Program-made: the position numbers and the translations under genes | Shown here: in pieces, positions 11,315 through 22,200 of the stretch | Layout: the number at the start of each line of letters is the position of its first letter | Numbering within the stretch: the stretch's first letter is position 1 | Notes under the pieces: model-generated | Seen by the model: the letters and a program-made list of their open reading frames with translations, nothing else | Told to the model about the DNA's origin: nothing | The model's database searches: none | Assembly (NCBI RefSeq): GCF_029784155.1 | Contig: NC_073693.1 | Span: 221,291,770-221,355,769, forward strand | From: Uranotaenia lowii | Taxonomy: Eukaryota > Arthropoda > Insecta > Diptera > Culicidae | Length of the DNA: 64,000 bases | Direction: 5' to 3'

Positions 11315-12023
11315 CACTCAGAAAAATACTATTATGTATGCCATAAGATTCTCTTATGAAGTGGCGCCATAAGAAAAATTAATGAAATTCATAAGATTGT
11401 CTTATGACGCGAATGAATTCTGAAGATGAACGCCTACTTCAATGAGAGGTTGTTGCTTTTCATAAGAGATTCTTATGGAAACAGTAAATCACTTTCTAAT
11501 AAGAAAAAATCTCGATATTTCATGCTGAAAACATTCACTTTATTGTTTGCCAAATTTGTTTAAAATTAAATCCTCCATGGTCACCATCAGCAGTACATCA
11601 ACAGACGGCTCCATCAAAGTTTTTTTTTGCCGCATCTTAATCTTCGACCTTTCGTTTTTTCAGCTCGCTGAAAAGTAAACAAATAATGTATTTTAGATTA
11701 CTAATCTATTCAACGTTCACACCAAAAACATCAAATCAAACTTACCATTCCGGAGATAACAATAACATTTAACATTGAAGGAAAACTGTAATAACTATGA
11801 ACTGGCAATTGCTTTGTACTGTTAGATGATGAAAAAAAAAACTGATGCTATGAATGAATGTGTTCATCATTTTTTCACAATGCCGTTTCTTCTATTTTTC
11901 ATAAGAACATCGTACGAAAATTGAAAGAATTTCATAAGACTCTTATGAAAAATTAGTTTGGACGCAAAAAAGTGGTTCATAAGATGTATCTTATGAAATT
12001 TATAATAAGATTTCCTCTGAGTG
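11315..12023 (-). mobile_element. Family B element, copy 2
   Basis: Full-length copy in reverse orientation: CACTCAGAAAAATACT at the left and ...CTCTGAGTG at the right, 709 bp. The internal intron (11745-11668, 78 bp) and 31-codon ORF (11635-11540) are preserved. The dinucleotide flanking both ends is CT rather than TA, so either the target duplication is not strictly TA or both flanks have changed. Confidence 0.85.
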
Positions 12024-12145
12024 CTCAATAAAAGTTATTTGGTGAAATTCGGTCCAGGGAATTGCAAGTTACAGCTGTTTCTAGTAAATCAAATTTAATT
12101 TCTTTTTCAAGTTTAATTAGTATAAAATTCAGGTAAAATATTCAG

Positions 12146-13733
12146 TTAGGCTTCCGCTTTTCCAAATCCGAATTGCCGGGCCTTACGCTTAACACCTGCC
12201 ATGAGATTTTGTACAGCCACCTTGTCCACCTTCTTCGTCGCAGAAAGCCAGTTTGCCTTAAACTGCTGCTCCTCCTTAGCAGTTTTTTTGGTCTTCTTTA
12301 GGTTCCGCTTGACGATAGCCCAGTATTTCTCAATTGGGCGGAGCTCTGGCGTGTTGGGAGGGTTCTTGTCCTTGGGAACCACCTGCACGTTGTTGGCGGC
12401 GTACCACTCCATGGCCTTTTTACCATAACGGCAAGATGCCAAATTCGGCCAAAACAGTACGGACCAACCGTGTTTCTTCAGGAAAGGCAACAGACGTTTA
12501 TTCAAACACTCTTTCACGTAAATTTTTGGTTGACAGTCCCGGAAGCTACGAAAATGCTGCTTTTCAAGCCACAGGTACAGATGGCTTGCCAAACCAGATA
12601 TTTCTTCGCGAACTTTGACAGTTTCATGTGCTTGAAATTATCTGCTACCTTTCCCCTTCCTTTTGCCGTAAAAAACTCTTGTCCCGGAAGCTGCTTGTAG
12701 TCGGCTTTGACGTACACTCAGAGGAAATCTTATTATAAATTTCATAAGATACATCTTATGAACCACTTTTTTGCGTCCAAACTAATTTTTCATAAGAGTC
12801 TTATGAAATTCTTTCAATTTTCATACGATGTTCTTATGAAAAATAGAAGAAACGGCATTGTGAAAAAAATGATGAACACATTCATTCACATCAGTTTTTT
12901 TTCATCATCTAACAGTACGAAGCAATCGCCAGTTCATAGTTATTATAGTTTCCCTTCAATGTTAAATGTTATTGTTATCTCCGGAATGGTAAGTTCGATT
13001 TGATGTTTTTGGTGTGAACGTTGAATATATTAGTAAACCAAAATACATTATTTGTTTACTTTTCAGCAAGCTGATAGGCAAAAAACGAAAGGTTGAAGAT
13101 TAAGATGCGGCAAAAAAAAACTTTGATGGAGCCGTCTGTTGATGCGCTGCTGATGGTGACGACCATGAAGGATTTAATTTTAAACAAATTTGGCAAACAA
13201 TAAAGTGAATGTTTTCAGCATGAAATATCGAGAATTTTTCTTATTAGAAAGTGATTTACCTATAGGTTTCGTCGTCCATTACCACGCAGTCAAACTTCGT
13301 CAGCATCGTCGTGTACATCCTCCGGGATCGCGCTTTGGCCGTTGTATTTTGTTTATCATCGCGATTTGGAGTCACTACCTTCTTGTAAGTCGATAGTCCG
13401 GCTCGTTTTTTGGCTCGATGCACGGTTGTAGACGATACACCCAGCTTATTTGCGGCATCTCGGAGAGAGGGTAGGGTTGCGCTTGAACCTACCGGCAACT
13501 CTCTTTGTCGTCTCAGCGGCTTCTGGTTTTCGATTTCCCCCCGATCCAGACTTCCTGGCTGTTGAGAAACGTTCTTCAAACACTTTAATTACATTTTTAA
13601 CGGTTGATTTGGCAACTTTTAGCGATTTTGCCAGCTTTGCGTGCGAGTAGCTCGGATTTTCGCGATGCGCGATCAAAATTTTGATACGCTGCTCTTCTTC
13701 CTTGAAGGGAATTTTAACAACTGAAGAGTGCAT
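12146..13733 (-). pseudogene. DD37E mariner-type transposase, broken (ITmD37E-like)
   Basis: Read on the minus strand from Met 13733 (MHSSVVKIPFKEEEQRIKIL), it shows a helix-turn-helix N-terminal half, then the first catalytic Asp in CVVMDDETY, and, after an inserted family B copy (12715-13262), VKADYKQLPGQEFF. The second catalytic position reads WPNLASC where the family has WPDLASC, and the Glu is in LRPIEKYW, 37 residues further on, which defines DD37E. Besides the insertion there are at least two single-base frameshifts, near 13490 (NPTLS) and 12525 (VNQK|IYVKE). The Asp-to-Asn change alone would abolish catalysis. The outer inverted repeats were not located. Confidence 0.85.
12715..13262 (+). 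mobile_element. Family B element, copy 3, inserted in the DD37E transposase gene
   Basis: It begins TA + CACTCAGAGGAAATC at the left and splits the conserved DDETY|VKADYKQ codons of the transposase, so the empty site is known. The intron (12989-13066, 78 bp) and the ORF (13105-13203, 32 aa) are present. The copy stops at GTGATTTACC, where other copies continue for some 140 bp to the right terminus, so its right terminal repeat is missing although TA still abuts the host sequence at 13263-13264. Confidence 0.85.
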
Positions 13734-13797
13734 TCCAAAATCAAAATAGGAGCAACATTCTAAAAACACACACACACCTTCAAAATGAGGGTTAACA

Positions 13798-13813
13798 CCC
13801 CCCCCCCCCCCCC
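13798..13813. repeat. Poly-C run
   Basis: Sixteen consecutive C residues followed by more C-rich sequence, preceded by a short CA repeat at about 13768-13777. A likely slippage and assembly-error site just upstream of the DD37E transposase gene. Confidence 0.9.
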
Positions 13814-13877
13814 TCCCTCATTGAACCGTGAATGATCTGTACTGTGTGTCTAATATGTGTAGATACTTCCATATATA

Positions 13878-15537
13878 CAGTCAATCGCAAAATTTATCGT
13901 ACACACATGGTTTACCAACTTTTTTCATTTATTTGGTGTGGAAAAATGGTTCAACATTTATGATTTTGATGCACATTAATTGTTTACAAATTTAGCTATT
14001 GACCTGATTGCGACGATTTTGGAAAACATGTTTTGCTTTTTTTTATAAATCGAGAAGTTGATAAAAACCCCAAATGAGAGATATGCAAAAGACCAATGTG
14101 GATAAGCGAAGTTTTTTTGTTAGTGTTTCATGTCAACACCCAGCTGCTTCTTGGGCAGTGTTTGTTTTTGTTTTTTTTTGCTGAATTTCGAAGAGTTGTA
14201 ATCAAAATAGCAAACAAGCACAAGGAAACGGACATTGCGACGCGATCGTTGATAATAAGTATGTGTTGTCGCGGAAGGCCATTGCGGGAAATAGCAGAAT
14301 CTATCGAGAAACGCCACTCTTCAGTGCAGTACATCATCAAAAAGTGGAAATATGAAGGAACCGTGAAAAATATCGCTGGAACAGGCTTGTAAGTGGTCAC
14401 CATCGTTTGATTTTTTTCGGAGACATCCACAACACATCATTCGTGACAATCATGGAGAGCGCAATCGTTTGATCGGAGAGCAAAAAAATGTCAAATGAAA
14501 TTTTGACCTTTGTTGTGGTTAGTCGTTTGATTTTCATCCCTCTTGCGTAAATAATCATTCCACATTGTTCGACCAACACATCCAAACATCACCCGGCGTT
14601 GCAGAGTGGCGAATTTTTTTTCAACAGGAGGGAGTGAATAGAAAAGATTGCATTTGCTTATTGAGTCTGTAAGTTCAGCTGCGTGAAAGAAATAGGCGAT
14701 GTCGTAAACTAACGGGAATTATGATCGTTTGACCATCAAATTATCGCTCTCGTGTACCAAGACACGAAATTTCGTTCGACAATCACACAAAGAAGAATGA
14801 ATGTCGTTTCGTTTGATGGTAGCCTCTTTACCTGGAACCATTGAATTCATTGAATCAACAATGGACAAGATGGGTTATTTGAACATCCTCAAGCGTTACC
14901 TGCAGCCTTTCGTGGATAAATTGGGTCTACTTCGTGAATACTACTTCCAACAAGATAATGACCTCAAACATACCGCTATTGTCGTACGGAAGTGGTTGCT
15001 GTATAATACCCCTAAACAACTCAAAACGCCTCCGCAGTCTCCTGATCTGAACCCGATAGAACACCTCTGGTGGGAGGACAAGAATCGTCTGAAAAATAAA
15101 AAATCTAGGAACAAGGCAGAACTGTGAACGGCGATCTGGGAGAACCTTCCATTCCATCTAGTGTGACCAAAAACCTCGTTGAATCGATGCCACGACGCTT
15201 GCAAGCAGTGCTAAATGCCAAAGGCGGTCATACTAAATACTTATTTAGCTGTTTTTTGATATTTGTTACTTTCTATGAATTGATTTTTAATGAAATTTTA
15301 AGAAAAAGTAGCACTGTACGATCAATTTTGCTACGTTTGAAATGATGTTTTTTTGGTTATTTTTTCAAATATGACGTGAAAATGTAAATAATTTGTTTTT
15401 TTTTTTCACAGATTAAGAGTAAAACGAGGGTATTTTTTAATGGATTAAAGTTGTTTTTACTTATTTACTGTTAAACCCCGAAAAACTCAAAATTTTAGAA
15501 TTAATAATGGGTGTACGATCAATTTTGCGATTGACTG
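13878..15537 (+). mobile_element. Tc1-type DD34E transposon, full length, decayed
   Basis: Near-identical 27-bp terminal inverted repeats start CAGTCAATCGCAAAATT at the left and end ...AATTTTGCGATTGACTG at the right, each flanked by TA (13876-13877 and 15538-15539). The length of 1660 bp is typical for the family. The single gene inside is a pseudogene (see 14180-15250). Confidence 0.92.
14180..15250 (+). pseudogene. Tc1-family transposase pseudogene (DD34E)
   Basis: The N-terminal HTH part is readable at 14180-14392 (KHKETDIATRSLIISMCCRGRPLREIAESI, split here only by description). The C-terminal catalytic part is at 14801-15127 with YYFQQDND (second Asp) and LNPIEHLW (Glu), exactly 34 residues apart. 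Frameshifts separate the two halves, and an in-frame TGA at 15125 follows NKAEL where the family continues with TAIWENLP. Not functional. Confidence 0.88.
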
Positions 15538-15539
15538 TA

Positions 15540-16243
15540 AATAAAATTTCAAAACTATTGAAAATGTTTCAAACGTCGAACGTGTAAAAATAATTCACCA
15601 TTTCAGAGATTAATTTTTTAACTAGTTTTTTAATAAAAGTTTTTAAACAGAAATTTTTAAATTGGATTTTAAATTGGAATTTAAATTTTAAATTTAAATT
15701 GAAATTTATGTTCCAGCTTTATCGTTATGAAAAATAATTTCTCTGACGAGTTTTATCTTGAAATTTTCAAATATCCAAGGAAACGATTTTACCGGACTCA
15801 ATTACGCTGTAATAATGATGAAAAAATATTAAAACCCATAGTTTCGACGGTTTTTTTTTCGATGGAATTCGAATTTGACTTAAGTATTTTACTTTAAATT
15901 GGTTCTTTTCAAGAAATGAATCAATTTAAAGTAAAAAATACTACAATTCATCCGAATATACCGAATTGATATTTCTTATGTTACCAAAGATACAAGGAAT
16001 TGAAAATTTTACCTGTACTGTATAGAGATTCCTCTTGAACGTTTCGAAAGTAATTCATATTCAACCAAAGGTAAAACAGTGAGTAGGTGGTAATTTATTT
16101 TCCAAAAGATATCTTCACATTGCACTTTTTCTATATTTATCATAATACTATTTTATAAAAAAAAAGTTTTGAGTTGTTTCGATTACTAACAACCTAAGTA
16201 CGAATGAATTGTTTAAGTATAAGTTAATCATTTATTAGTATAT
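15540..16243. other. 3' flank of the bHLH gene
   Basis: AT-rich; short A/T runs such as AATTTAAATTTTAAATTTAAATT near 15660-15700. No gene or element recognised. On the minus strand this would contain the 3' UTR of the bHLH gene. Confidence 0.5.
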
Positions 16244-19200
16244 TTAATTGCTTCCCATCGTACTGACAAGATGCAAATTCTGCAACTGATGATGATAATT
16301 GCCCAGATGACCATCGGATTCGGCATCCATCATATGGCTGTGGATATGAAGATTGTGATTCTGGAAATGTAACTGCTGATGTCCCACCAGATGATTATGC
16401 TCTTGTTGATGCTGATGATGGTGGTGATGTTGCGTTTGGCTAAGCACTCTCATGGATCGAGTTTCCGCAAACGTGGGATTCGATTCATCTCTGGTAGCTG
16501 AAAATGATCCTTTATCAGCTTTACAGCCGCCAGATGTCTGACTGACTGACGATGGTGGTTGAGGCGAGAAGTTAGGTGATTTGATATTTTGATTTGTCGG
16601 CGTCACTTCGGTTCTGTTTCGACTTTCGGAAACTGTCGCGGAAAGCAGCTTGGGTTTGGTAGCCTCTAGTGGTTGAACCGGCTGGAAAACGAAGGGCCAA
16701 GCCTGGAACGGAAATCGAAGGATGAAACTGGTAAGATGGTGGTGATCCAATATTAATTTGTTTGTTTTGTTGTGTATGCAAATTGGATTCCAGCAGCAGT
16801 AACATTGAGATTGAGCGATTCAAGTGTTTCCTGTAGTTCTTTTGAGTTTGAAACTGGATACTTTTTGAGACCTTCTTTACCCTAAATAAATAGGAGGCAA
16901 GTTTGGCTGACTTTTTTTTTTTTTCGTTTTATCTAAAGTCATGTTTGATTAATAAATGGACCTATGAAATTCAGGAATTTATCCTTCAATTATTGCCAAG
17001 ATGAGTGAAGTCACCGTTTTTTATCTGACTTCAAACTTAAAATTTAAACTCTGATATGGAGTTTGATTTCTGAATTCAGAAATATTAATCTGAATTTTGA
17101 ATTTCAATTCTGAATCTGAATTCTGAATTCTTCCTTGATTCAAAATTCAGATTCAGATTCAGAATTCAGATTCAGAATTCAGATTCAGAATTCAGATTCA
17201 GAATTCAGATTCAGAATTCAGATTCAGAATTCAGATCCAGAATTCAGATTCAGAATTCAGATTCAGAATTCAGATTCAGAATTCAGATTCAGAATTCAGA
17301 TTCAGAATTCAGATTCAGAATTCAGATTCAGAATTCAGATTCAGAATTCAGATTCAGAATTCAGATTCAGAATTCAGATTCAGAATTCAGATTCAGAATT
17401 CAGATTCAGAATTCAGATTCAGAATTCAGATTCAGAATTCAGATTCAGAATTCAGATTCAGAATTCAGATTCAGAATTCAGATTCAGAATTCAGATTCAG
17501 AATTCAGATTCAGAATTCAGATTCAGAATTCAGATTCAGAATTCAGATTCAGAATTCAGATTCAGAATTCAGATTCAGAATTCAGATTCAGAATTCAGAT
17601 TCAGAATTCAGATTCAGAATTCAGATTCAGAATTCAGATTCAGAATTCAGATTCAGAATTCAGATTCAGAATTCAGATTCAGAATTCAGATTCAGAATTC
17701 AGATTCAGAATTCAGATTCAGAATTCAGATTCAGAATTCAGATTCAGAATTCAGATTCAGAATTCAGATTCAGAATTCAGATTCAGAATTCAGATTCTAT
17801 GAAATTATTTTGTCGGCTATATCGGTGAAATTTTATATTCTTTGAGGAAGAATATTTAAGAATTGAAAAAATATAGACGGATAGAAGATTAGAATAAGGT
17901 GAAAGATGTTGAAAATGAGCGGAAGGGTAATTTTAATTTGAAAAACTTTTCATCACATTTCATCAATTTGTTCCTCACGGGCCTACTACCTTGCAGTGGT
18001 TGATACCGATAGAGCTGTAGCAACCACCACACAATAGTAGGCCTAGCGTGGTTCGTCCCACAAGTGGAAACACACGTCTGGAGTATACGTGTTCACCACA
18101 TGTAGACTTCGGACCAACCAGATTTCATTGTATAGGTTAAGGTAGTGCCACCTCTATCCCGGTACTACTTCTCCTAAATAATGAAATGTTGCAGGGTAAA
18201 GTATGGTGTACGTTAATAAGTTTCCTCGCAAAAATGCTCTTTCGCTCTTTTCAACATCTGTAAATTTTCTCCTCACTTCTCTATCCATCTTTATCAATTT
18301 CAGAACTACTTTTCACCGATATGCCGAAAAATAAATTTACAGAATTCAGATTCAGAATTCAGATTCAGAATTCAGATTCAGAATTCAGATTCAGAATTCA
18401 GATTCAGAATTCAGATTCAGAATTCAGATTCAGAATTCAGATTCAGAATTCAGATTCAGAATTCAGATTCAGAATTCAGATTCAGAATTCAGATTCAGAA
18501 TTCAGATTCAGAATTCAGATTCAGAATTCAGATTCAGAATTCAGATTCAGAATTCAGATTCAGAATTCTGATTCAGTATTCAGATTCAGAATTCAGATTC
18601 AGAATTCAGATTCAGAATTTAGATTCAGTATTCAGATTCAGATTCAGAATTCAGATTCAGAATTCAGAATTCAGAATTCAGATTCAGATTCAGAAATAAA
18701 TGACGCCTAGATGTGATTTGTTGTCTAAAAAATATAAATTTAGTTCTGATGCTAATGAAATAATGGTATGACACTTTGCAGACAATTGAAAAAAATACTG
18801 AAAGTAAAAAATTCACATACAATTTTTTAACCTATTCGCCTACAAGGTTATTTTTTAATCATATTTATAACAGAAATATGAATAAGATGTTTTCTAGAGA
18901 GGTAGATCGGAAACATTTTGTTGAACATGTAAAAATATGCTTAACTGAAGTTTTATCAAGCGGCATTTAAATGTGTGGAAGGTATCAGTGAAATAAATTG
19001 ATTTTTATTGACCAAGAGGGAGGGAATTCATTTTCCGAAACAATTTTCATTCAAGGAGCATATTCAAACGTTCAACTTTTCTCTGCTACAAAAAAAAATA
19101 TGTTTCTTCTAGGAATTGTTACTTCGGCCCAAATACACAACGACACTGACGCATCTCAGAATAAGATTTGCATTTACACTTGCCCCAATATACGGGACAA

Positions 19201-22200
19201 ATGTTAACTTTGAAATTTGTTTTTGCCAACATTTTTGAATATTTGACTTTCAAAGAGAAAATAAAAAAACGCTCAACATTTATTTAGTGATGCAACATAT
19301 ATTTTTAAATACCTATATTTTTTGCTTTAATGAATTTATTAAAAAAAAAGAAATTTACACTGAATAAAATCGATTGTTTTCATACCATGACAAGTGCTGT
19401 TTGGGATAACTTGTAAGCTGTAATGTCTCATGTCCACGAGTTTGGCATATGGCGAAACATTTTCAACATAATTTTGACGCAAAAAGGATAGATATTCAAA
19501 CTGCTTCGAAGGGCGAGGATGGTGAAAAAAGCTGTTTGGGATGGTTATTAAAAATCTTTTTCATCGTTTTTTTTTTCAAATTTCTATAGCTTATTTTTTC
19601 AACTCCAAAAACTACACCATCTAAAGATAATCGGGAGCTGGAAGTGCTCATAATACAGAATATTAGGAATATACTCAAAAAACTGTCCCGATTCACGCTA
19701 TTGATCGGTTTTCAAAATTCTATTTCCATAAAGTACAATGTGCAATAAATTCCAATATGCGAATCTTTTTCTTTCAATTAGAAATTTATGTAAACTCAAG
19801 CCGGGTAAATCAGCCTACCTTCTTCAAGCAGTGGGGGACAAAATTGGAAAAGATGGGGGAGCTCCCATGTAAGTTTAAGATAAAGAGCTTTTCAAAGAAG
19901 GGACCATATTTTATAAGAGGGTTTGTTTTTGCGTACGAATATTTGGAACAACTCAAAAATAGATGTGACAAATGTTTTTAAGGAAGTTCGTAACTTCCCA
20001 CTTTGGGAAAAAGGTGGAAAATCCATAAATTTTGACATTATTTAAATCATTATGAAGCTTTAAAAACAGAGTACAAATCTCAGATCTTGAAAAACAAATT
20101 TAGAGATCAAGTTTCAGTAAATAATATATACCATCTTTGAATTCAGGGTGGCCACAGAACCGGGAAAACCGGGAAAACCGGGGAAAAATCGGGAATTGAA
20201 AATCGAATCGGGAAAACCGGGAAAAAACCGGGAATTCAGACCCAAAACCGGGAAAATTAACAAAAGGAAATCAAAATTTAGTTTTGGTTCTAAGACCAGG
20301 GATTCACCCCAAAATTCAAAATTAGGAATTATTATTTTAATTTCTATGCCAGAATACAAACGTTCAAAAAATGTGTGGTAAGAAAATCACAAGTTGTTAA
20401 ATTTAAAAACTACTAGGATCTCTCGTCAATTAACTTTGAAATGGTATCTCAATTTTCACCGGATCCCAGAGATCAAAAATGGATTGAAGAATGAGATAAG
20501 AAATTCGAAAAGTCTCTTAAATTTGTTCAACTATCGCATGTCAAAATCGCATGTTTAAAAAACCATTGATCATATAAAAACAAATGCATTGAAGTCAAAT
20601 CTAGAATTCAGATCTCTTTGTTATAAACTTGGAAATGTTAAAAAGAGGCTATAAAACTTTCAAGTGATAGTGTTTAATTCAAGAGTTAAAAACAAAACAG
20701 AAATTAAAAATAAACCCACATATTATCTTTGCGCATTTTTGTAGCATAAAAACAACAAATCAAACATTTCTTAAAATTTGAGGAAACGACCTTCTTTTTC
20801 ACACGCCCTGTTTGGGAGAAAAAATTCATCCGTAAACTATTTTAAAAGTTGATTTTTAAAATTTAATTTTCTCGAAACAAATTAGTAGTCATAATTTACC
20901 CAAAAAACTTCAAATTACACATTATAAAGCTTGAATATGTTACGAATTCAATAAAAATTTACAAAAATTTCGAATAAACAGATTTTTTACCTGATTAGTA
21001 ACATAAAATTTGAAGAAAATTTCTTAAAATTTCAGTTAATTTTTTTAAAAATGGCCTTGAAATAGGTCTTTTTAGTTACACTGTAAAGAGTTTTTAAGTG
21101 CTTTTGATGAAAATATTTCTAGACACAATGCTTAAAATACTTTCAAATTGTTACAACTATTCAACATTGATACTAGCAGCATAGCATAGCATAGGGTGAC
21201 TACACACATCTTGCATTGGCTGATACACGAGGTACAACTAATGATCAATCCCAACACAAGATGCCAAAACAAGTATCTGGATTCAATACTCGTTTCAAGT
21301 GCTGGTATTGAGTATTAGTGTGATACCACAATGCACACCGTGACAAGTCAATGTAATCATAGAAGGAATGGTCTGAAACAGCTAACTAAACTATTCAGGT
21401 GCAGAGAACTCATACGACCCTACGTACAATGGATGCTGTTTTCAGACAGGAGAGGGAAGGGTTTTTTATGTTTACGGGAAATCCTACTTGGCAGATAGGA
21501 TTGATGAAAAATAATGTTATGATTTACAAAAAATACAAAAATAAAAAAATAAAAATAAAAACAATGGAACGAGCTCACCAATTTTGTGTTGTACCCAGCT
21601 GAGTACATGGGGGCCTTTTTGAGATGTGGAACCAACTGACCACCTTTTGAAAACTAACAGCCTGACATACAACACCATTCCAGCAGCAAGTGACAATTCA
21701 TAGCAAGCCGTTTTTATTCTATCCAGGTTCAACGACAACAGCATTTTTCTCTACCTCGCTATTCTCACACAGAACTTGATTATTCTTTCACATAGATTTT
21801 TTCTCCCGTTGTTTGGAATTTGTATCAAAATTCATGATCAAGGAAATTTCATATTTCTTGGCTTCACAGTCGGCTGTCAAAATTGTTCCGAACTCGTACT
21901 CCTACATTTGCAATTCCCTTAAACCTATATCACGACTTCCAGCGATCACTTATTGAAATTCGGCTGCAGGTCGATATCAACTGAAAATTCATATCAGAAG
22001 ATTTTTCAATAAGTTAGAAGTTATCAATATTTTTTAAGCGCGAAAAGACCTCCAGCCATCTGTTAGTTATAATTAAAATCAATCACAGCAATCCGTATCA
22101 TTTTCAAAAAGTTCGTCACCACTGTCGTGAAACATGTCGATTGATGTTTAATTTTCTTCTCGTTTCATTCAAATTTATGAGAACACGTTCCAATTTTGTC

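Noticed and set aside
17135..17845. 236-residue open frame
   Set aside because: It is the translation of the 13-bp satellite; the peptide repeats every 39 bases with period 13 residues in whatever frame is read.
17143..18694. CRISPR-like array
   Set aside because: Units are contiguous 13-mers without spacers, and the genome is eukaryotic.
18321..18710. 129-residue open frame
   Set aside because: Same satellite translation in array 2.
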